Assembly (NCBI GenBank): GCA_947374505.1
Contig: CANCCE010000090.1
Span: forward strand, 1 to 10,459
Source of the DNA: Comamonadaceae bacterium
GTDB taxonomy: Bacteria > Pseudomonadota > Gammaproteobacteria > Burkholderiales > Burkholderiaceae_C
Direction: 5' to 3'
DNA: 10,459 nucleotides
Shown here one piece after another: positions 6,278-10,459 of the stretch. Each line of letters opens with the position of its first letter. The first letter of the stretch is position 1. Both the position numbers and the translations under genes were made by a program. Under the pieces are notes generated by a model, which was given only the letters and a program-made list of their open reading frames with translations, was not told the origin of the DNA and did not search any database.

Positions 6278-8248
6278 ATGGCCTCCAAACTACCCACCGA
6301 CTATTCCGAAAGTTCCATCCGCGTGCTCAAGGGCCTTGAGCCCGTCAAGCAGCGGCCGGGCATGTACACCCGCACCGACAACCCTCTGCACATCTTGCAG
6401 GAGGTGCTCGACAACTCGGCCGACGAAGCGCTGGCCGGGCATGGCAAAAAGATCAAAGTGACGCTGCACACAGATGGTTCGGTGACGATCGAAGACGATG
6501 GCCGCGGTATTCCGTTTGGCATGCACCCGGAAGAAAATGCGCCGGTGATTGAGCTGGTTTTCACCCGCTTGCATGCCGGTGGCAAGTTCGACAAAGGTTC
6601 GGGCGGCGCCTACAGCTTTTCGGGTGGTTTGCACGGCGTCGGTGTCAGCGTCACCAATGCGCTGTCGACTCGCATGGAAGTGACTTCGTGGCGCGAAGGC
6701 AAGGCGGCGCGGCTGGTCTTCTCGGCGGGTGATGTCATTGAGGCATTGCAGATTCGGCCTGCTGGCGAAGGTGACCGCAAGAACGGCACCTCCGTGCGCG
6801 CCTGGCCCGACCCTCAATACTTTGAAACCGCGGCACTGCCCATGAACGAGCTGACGCACTTGCTGCGCAGCAAGGCCGTGCTGATGCCTGGCGTGACCGT
6901 CACGCTGATCAATGAAAAGACCAAGGAAACCCAAGCTTGGGTTTACAAGGGCGGGCTGCATGACTACCTGATGCAGACGCTCAATGCCGACTTGGTGATT
7001 CCGATGTTTGAAGGCGAAGGCTTTGCCGACGCCGCGCACGACAGCTTTGCCGAAGGCGAGGGCGCACAGTGGTGCGTGGCCTTCACCGAAGACGGCCATC
7101 CCGTGCGTGAAAGCTATGTCAATTTGATTCCGACCAGTGCTGGCGGCACGCATGAAAGCGGCTTGCGCGACGGCCTGTTCACCGCCGTCAAGAGCTTCGT
7201 CGACCTGCATTCCTTGCTGCCCAAGGGTGTGAAGCTGCTGCCTGAAGACGTTTTTGCGCGCGCCAGCTACGTGCTGTCTGCCAAAGTGCTGGACCCGCAG
7301 TTTCAAGGGCAGATCAAGGAGCGGCTGAATTCGCGTGACGCCGTCCGGCTGGTTTCCAGCTTTGTCCGGCCGACACTGGAGCTCTGGCTGAACCAGCATG
7401 TGGAGTACGGTAAAAAGCTCGCCGAGCTGGCGATTCGCGCCGCGCAATCGCGCCAAAAAGCCGGCCAAAAAGTCGAAAAGCGCAAGGGTTCCGGCGTGGC
7501 GGTGTTGCCTGGCAAACTGACCGATTGCGAGAGCAAAGACCTGGCTTACAACGAAGTCTTTTTGGTCGAGGGCGACTCCGCTGGCGGCAGCGCCAAGATG
7601 GGCCGCAACAAAGAAAGTCAAGCGATTTTGCCGCTGCGCGGCAAGGTGCTCAACACCTGGGAAGTCGAGCGCGACCGGCTGTTTGCCAACAATGAAATTC
7701 ACGATATCGCCGTGGCACTGGGGATTGACCCTCACGGCCCCGACGACACGCCCGACATGAGCGGCCTGCGCTACGGCAAGGTCTGTATTTTGAGCGATGC
7801 CGACGTTGACGGCTCGCACATTCAGGTGCTGCTGCTGACGCTGTTTTTCAGGCATTTCCCCAAGCTCATCGAAACCGGCCATTTGTATGTGGCGCGGCCA
7901 CCGCTGTTCCGGGTCGATGCGCCGGCCCGCGGCAAGAAGCCGGCATCCAAAGCCTATGCGCTAGACGACGGCGAACTCAACGCGATTCTTGACAAGCTCC
8001 GCAAGGAAGGCGTGAAAGAAAACGCCTGGAGCATCAGCCGCTTCAAGGGCTTGGGTGAGATGAACGCCGAGCAGTTGTGGGAAACCACGCTCAACCCCGA
8101 CACCCGCCGTCTGTTACCCGTGCAACTCGGCAATGTGGATTTTGCGCAGACCGTCAACCTCATCACCAAACTCATGGGCAAGGGCGAAGCCGCTGCCCGA
8201 CGCGAGCTCATGGAGCTGCATGGCGATGCCGTGGACATCGACGTTTGA
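6278..8248 (+). CDS. parE: ParE, DNA topoisomerase IV subunit B
   Basis: This is the ATPase/TOPRIM subunit of topoisomerase IV, which decatenates daughter chromosomes together with ParC. In this 656-residue protein the GHKL ATPase domain shows EVLDNSADEAL with catalytic Glu42 and Asn46, EDDGRGIP with Asp73, and GGLHGVGVSVTNALS (116-130) for the ATP lid. The transducer segment DPQFQGQIKERL ends in Lys347. The TOPRIM domain shows EGDSAGG with Glu431 and DADVDGSH with Asp507, Asp509 and Asp511, and the C-terminal block FKGLGEMNAEQLW lies at 589-601. The length of about 650 residues, with no large insert in the TOPRIM domain as in proteobacterial GyrB, and the parC gene downstream identify it as ParE. 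The ATG at 6278 puts IRVLKGLEPVKQRPGMY where other ParE proteins begin; an open frame upstream is not used. Confidence 0.96.
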   Translation: MASKLPTDYSESSIRVLKGLEPVKQRPGMYTRTDNPLHILQEVLDNSADEALAGHGKKIKVTLHTDGSVTIEDDGRGIPFGMHPEENAPVIELVFTRLHAGGKFDKGSGGAYSFSGGLHGVGVSVTNALSTRMEVTSWREGKAARLVFSAGDVIEALQIRPAGEGDRKNGTSVRAWPDPQYFETAALPMNELTHLLRSKAVLMPGVTVTLINEKTKETQAWVYKGGLHDYLMQTLNADLVIPMFEGEGFADAAHDSFAEGEGAQWCVAFTEDGHPVRESYVNLIPTSAGGTHESGLRDGLFTAVKSFVDLHSLLPKGVKLLPEDVFARASYVLSAKVLDPQFQGQIKERLNSRDAVRLVSSFVRPTLELWLNQHVEYGKKLAELAIRAAQSRQKAGQKVEKRKGSGVAVLPGKLTDCESKDLAYNEVFLVEGDSAGGSAKMGRNKESQAILPLRGKVLNTWEVERDRLFANNEIHDIAVALGIDPHGPDDTPDMSGLRYGKVCILSDADVDGSHIQVLLLTLFFRHFPKLIETGHLYVARPPLFRVDAPARGKKPASKAYALDDGELNAILDKLRKEGVKENAWSISRFKGLGEMNAEQLWETTLNPDTRRLLPVQLGNVDFAQTVNLITKLMGKGEAAARRELMELHGDAVDIDV

Positions 8249-8318
8249 ACGCCTGACTGCCCAGCGTTGATTTGTTGACCTGAACCCCAAACTGAAACCC
8301 GATTGATCTGACACCGCT

Positions 8319-10459
8319 ATGGATTTATTCACCCCCGACGCTCCCGCCGTTAACCCCGAACCCACCGATCAGGATTCGCTGGCGGCTTACGCGCAACGCG
8401 CTTACCTCGAATACGCGCTCAGCGTGGTCAAGGGCCGCGCCTTGCCCGACGTCTGCGACGGCCAGAAGCCTGTGCAGCGGCGCATTTTGTACAGCATGGC
8501 GCGCATGGGCTTGGGCTTTGGTGGAGCCAATGGCGCAACAGGTGCCAAGCCGGTCAAATGCGCGCGTGTGGTCGGCGACGTGCTCGGCCGCTTTCACCCG
8601 CACGGCGACCAAGCGGCTTATGACGCGCTGGTGCGCATGGCGCAAGACTTCAGCCAACGCTATCCGCTGATCGACGGTCAAGGCAACTTTGGATCACGCG
8701 ATGGCGATGGCGCTGCCGCCATGCGTTACACCGAAGCACGGTTAGCGCGCATCACCAGTTTGTTGATGGAAGAAGTCGACGAAGGCACGGTCGACTTTGT
8801 GCCCAACTACGACGGCTCGACCGAAGAGCCTGGGCGTTTGCCGGCGCGCCTGCCGTTCACCTTGTTGAATGGCGCCAGCGGCATTGCGGTGGGTTTGGCG
8901 ACTGAGATTCCGAGCCACAACTTGCGTGAAGTGGCCGACGCCTGCATCGCCCTGATCAAGACGCCGAGCATCACGGACGAAGCGATTTCGGCCATCATCG
9001 CCGGCCCCGATTACCCGGGCGGCGCCCAGATTATTTCGAGCCCGGCCGAGATCGCTGCGGCCTACCGCACCGGACGCGGTTCGCTCAAAGTGCGGGCCCG
9101 CTGGAAGATTGAAGAGTTGGCGCGCGGTCAGTGGCAACTGGTGGTGAATGAACTGCCGCCGGGCGTGAGCACCCAACGCGTGCTCGAAGAAATTGAAGAG
9201 ATCACCAACCCGAAGGTGCGGCTCGGCAAAAAAGCGCTGTCGCAAGAGCAGATTCAGCTCAAGCAAACCGTGCTGTCGGTGCTCGATGTGGTGCGCGACG
9301 AATCCAGCAAAGACGCCGCTGTACGGCTGGTGTTTGAGCCCAAGACCAGCCGCATCGAGCAGAGCGAACTCATCACCACGCTGCTGGCGCACACCAGTCT
9401 GGAAAGCTCGTCGCCAATCAACATGACCATGATCGGTCTCGATGGCCGGCCGACTCAAAAGTCGTTGCGGCAAATCCTCACCGAGTGGATTGAGTTTCGT
9501 CACACCACCATTCAGCGGCGCTCACAGCACCGGCTCGACAAAGTGTTGGCGCGCATCCATATTCTCGAAGGCCGGCAGCTGGTGCTGCTGAACATTGACG
9601 AAGTCATTGCCATCATTCGCCAAGCCGATGAGCCTAAGCCTGCGTTGATGGAGCGCTTCAAACTCAGCGACCGTCAGGCCGAAGACATTCTTGAAATTCG
9701 ACTGCGGCAATTGGCCCGGCTTGAAGCCATCAAGATCGAACAAGAGCTCAGTGGCCTGCGCGAAGACCAAGCCAAGCTCGAAGACATTCTGGGTAACCCG
9801 GCCACCTTGCGTCGCCTCATGGTCAAAGAAATCGAGGCGGATGCCAAGGTCTTTGCCGACCCGCGCCGGACCTTGATTCAGGCCGATAAAAAAGCTGTTC
9901 TGGACGTCAAGGTGATTGACGAGCCGGTGACCGTGGTGGTCAGCGCCAAGGGTTGGGTGCGTTCGCGCAATGGACAAGGCCATGACGCCACAAGCTTCGC
10001 TTTCAAGGCCGGCGACGGCCTCTACGCGACCTTTGAATGCCGCACGGTTGACATGCTGTTGGTGTTTGGCAGCAACGGCCGGGTCTACTCGGTGCCGGTG
10101 GCGGCCTTGCCCGGTGCGCGCGGTGACGGCCAGCCCGTGACCACGCTGATCGAGCTGGAAGCCGGCACGCAAGTGGCCCATTACTTCGCCGGTCCGGTTT
10201 CTGCGCAGCTGTTGCTGGCCAGCTCAGGTGGTTACGGCTTTTTGGCGGCAGTCGAGAACATGATCTCTCGCAATAAGAGTGGCAAAGCCTTCATCACTTT
10301 GGGCGAGGGTGAAACACTGTGCCGTCCTTCGCATGCGGCTGGCACCTCTGCTGCGCAGCCGCTGCCAGACGCCACGCACGTGGCCTGCGCATCGACCGGT
10401 GGACGCATCCTGACCTTTGACATCGACGAACTCAAGTTGATGGAAAAAGGCGGGCGTGG
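8319..10459 (+). CDS. parC: ParC, DNA topoisomerase IV subunit A, 3'-truncated
   Basis: This is the DNA-cleaving subunit of topoisomerase IV. The frame runs from the ATG at 8319 to the right edge without a stop, giving 713 codons; the usual length is about 750-780, so only the end is missing. The winged-helix catalytic domain shows HPHGD at 93-97 and the active-site RYTEARL with Tyr137, which forms the covalent link to DNA. The tower and coiled-coil region includes EIRLRQLARLE at 459-469. The C-terminal beta-pinwheel domain starts near residue 520 and has one GyrA-box-like motif, KGWVRSRNGQG, at 544-554. In the quinolone-resistance region the E. coli Ser80 and Glu84 positions read Gln98 and Asp102. 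The gene begins 70 bases after parE with no terminator between, so the two are probably co-transcribed. The ribosome binding site is weak. Confidence 0.96.
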   Translation, partial: MDLFTPDAPAVNPEPTDQDSLAAYAQRAYLEYALSVVKGRALPDVCDGQKPVQRRILYSMARMGLGFGGANGATGAKPVKCARVVGDVLGRFHPHGDQAAYDALVRMAQDFSQRYPLIDGQGNFGSRDGDGAAAMRYTEARLARITSLLMEEVDEGTVDFVPNYDGSTEEPGRLPARLPFTLLNGASGIAVGLATEIPSHNLREVADACIALIKTPSITDEAISAIIAGPDYPGGAQIISSPAEIAAAYRTGRGSLKVRARWKIEELARGQWQLVVNELPPGVSTQRVLEEIEEITNPKVRLGKKALSQEQIQLKQTVLSVLDVVRDESSKDAAVRLVFEPKTSRIEQSELITTLLAHTSLESSSPINMTMIGLDGRPTQKSLRQILTEWIEFRHTTIQRRSQHRLDKVLARIHILEGRQLVLLNIDEVIAIIRQADEPKPALMERFKLSDRQAEDILEIRLRQLARLEAIKIEQELSGLREDQAKLEDILGNPATLRRLMVKEIEADAKVFADPRRTLIQADKKAVLDVKVIDEPVTVVVSAKGWVRSRNGQGHDATSFAFKAGDGLYATFECRTVDMLLVFGSNGRVYSVPVAALPGARGDGQPVTTLIELEAGTQVAHYFAGPVSAQLLLASSGGYGFLAAVENMISRNKSGKAFITLGEGETLCRPSHAAGTSAAQPLPDATHVACASTGGRILTFDIDELKLMEKGGR

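Noticed and set aside
6290..7882. 530-codon open frame antisense to parE
   Set aside because: It lies wholly opposite conserved ParE motifs, and its protein has no recognisable fold and a composition expected from reverse reading of GC-biased codons.
8249..8318. TTGACC at 8275-8280 as a parC promoter
   Set aside because: No -10-like hexamer occurs at a workable distance; co-transcription from parE is simpler.
8742..9503. 253-codon antisense frame within parC, and a similar 219-codon one at 9522-10181
   Set aside because: Both are shadows of the parC reading frame with Gln/Arg/His-rich, low-information translations.

Overview
This window looks like chromosomal core sequence from a betaproteobacterium of the order Burkholderiales, most likely a Comamonadaceae relative such as Polaromonas or Rhodoferax. 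That placement is inferred from the protein sequences, the moderately GC-rich codon use and the gene order; no marker gene in the window settles the genus. I see no phage, transposon, CRISPR array, tRNA or rRNA.

Layout. (1) Bases 1-717, plus strand: the 3' part of a JmjC/cupin ribosomal oxygenase of the RoxA/YcfD type, cut by the left edge. (2) Bases 718-1140: a 176-base intergenic stretch with a small perfect hairpin and a promoter-like pair, then a tiny Ala/Pro-rich lipoprotein containing an exact 33-bp tandem duplication, closed by a strong terminator that should work in both directions. (3) Bases 1162-6167, all minus strand, in transcription order: an MFS transporter, a 42-residue membrane miniprotein, a class I SAM methyltransferase, dapA (lysine/peptidoglycan precursor synthesis), bamC (outer-membrane protein assembly lipoprotein) and a WalJ/YycJ-like metallo-beta-lactamase-fold hydrolase. 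The first three genes are packed with 1-base and 0-base gaps. dapA follows after 131 bases and may have its own promoter. (4) Bases 6278-10459, plus strand and divergent from the MFS gene: parE and parC, the two subunits of DNA topoisomerase IV; parC runs off the right edge.

How the genes fit together. ParE and ParC form one enzyme and are probably co-transcribed. The dapA-bamC order is also found in Escherichia coli, so that pair is an old linkage; the MBL-fold gene sits directly behind it. The transporter, miniprotein and methyltransferase form a second tight unit whose substrate is unknown.

Most of the window is ordinary housekeeping sequence. The least expected item is the 42-codon membrane ORF at 4757-4885 (minus), which has a good ribosome binding site and abuts both neighbours exactly. 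Other points are the in-frame 33-bp repeat in the lipoprotein and the native Gln in ParC where E. coli has the quinolone-contact Ser80. I found no evidence for an undescribed defence or mobile system.
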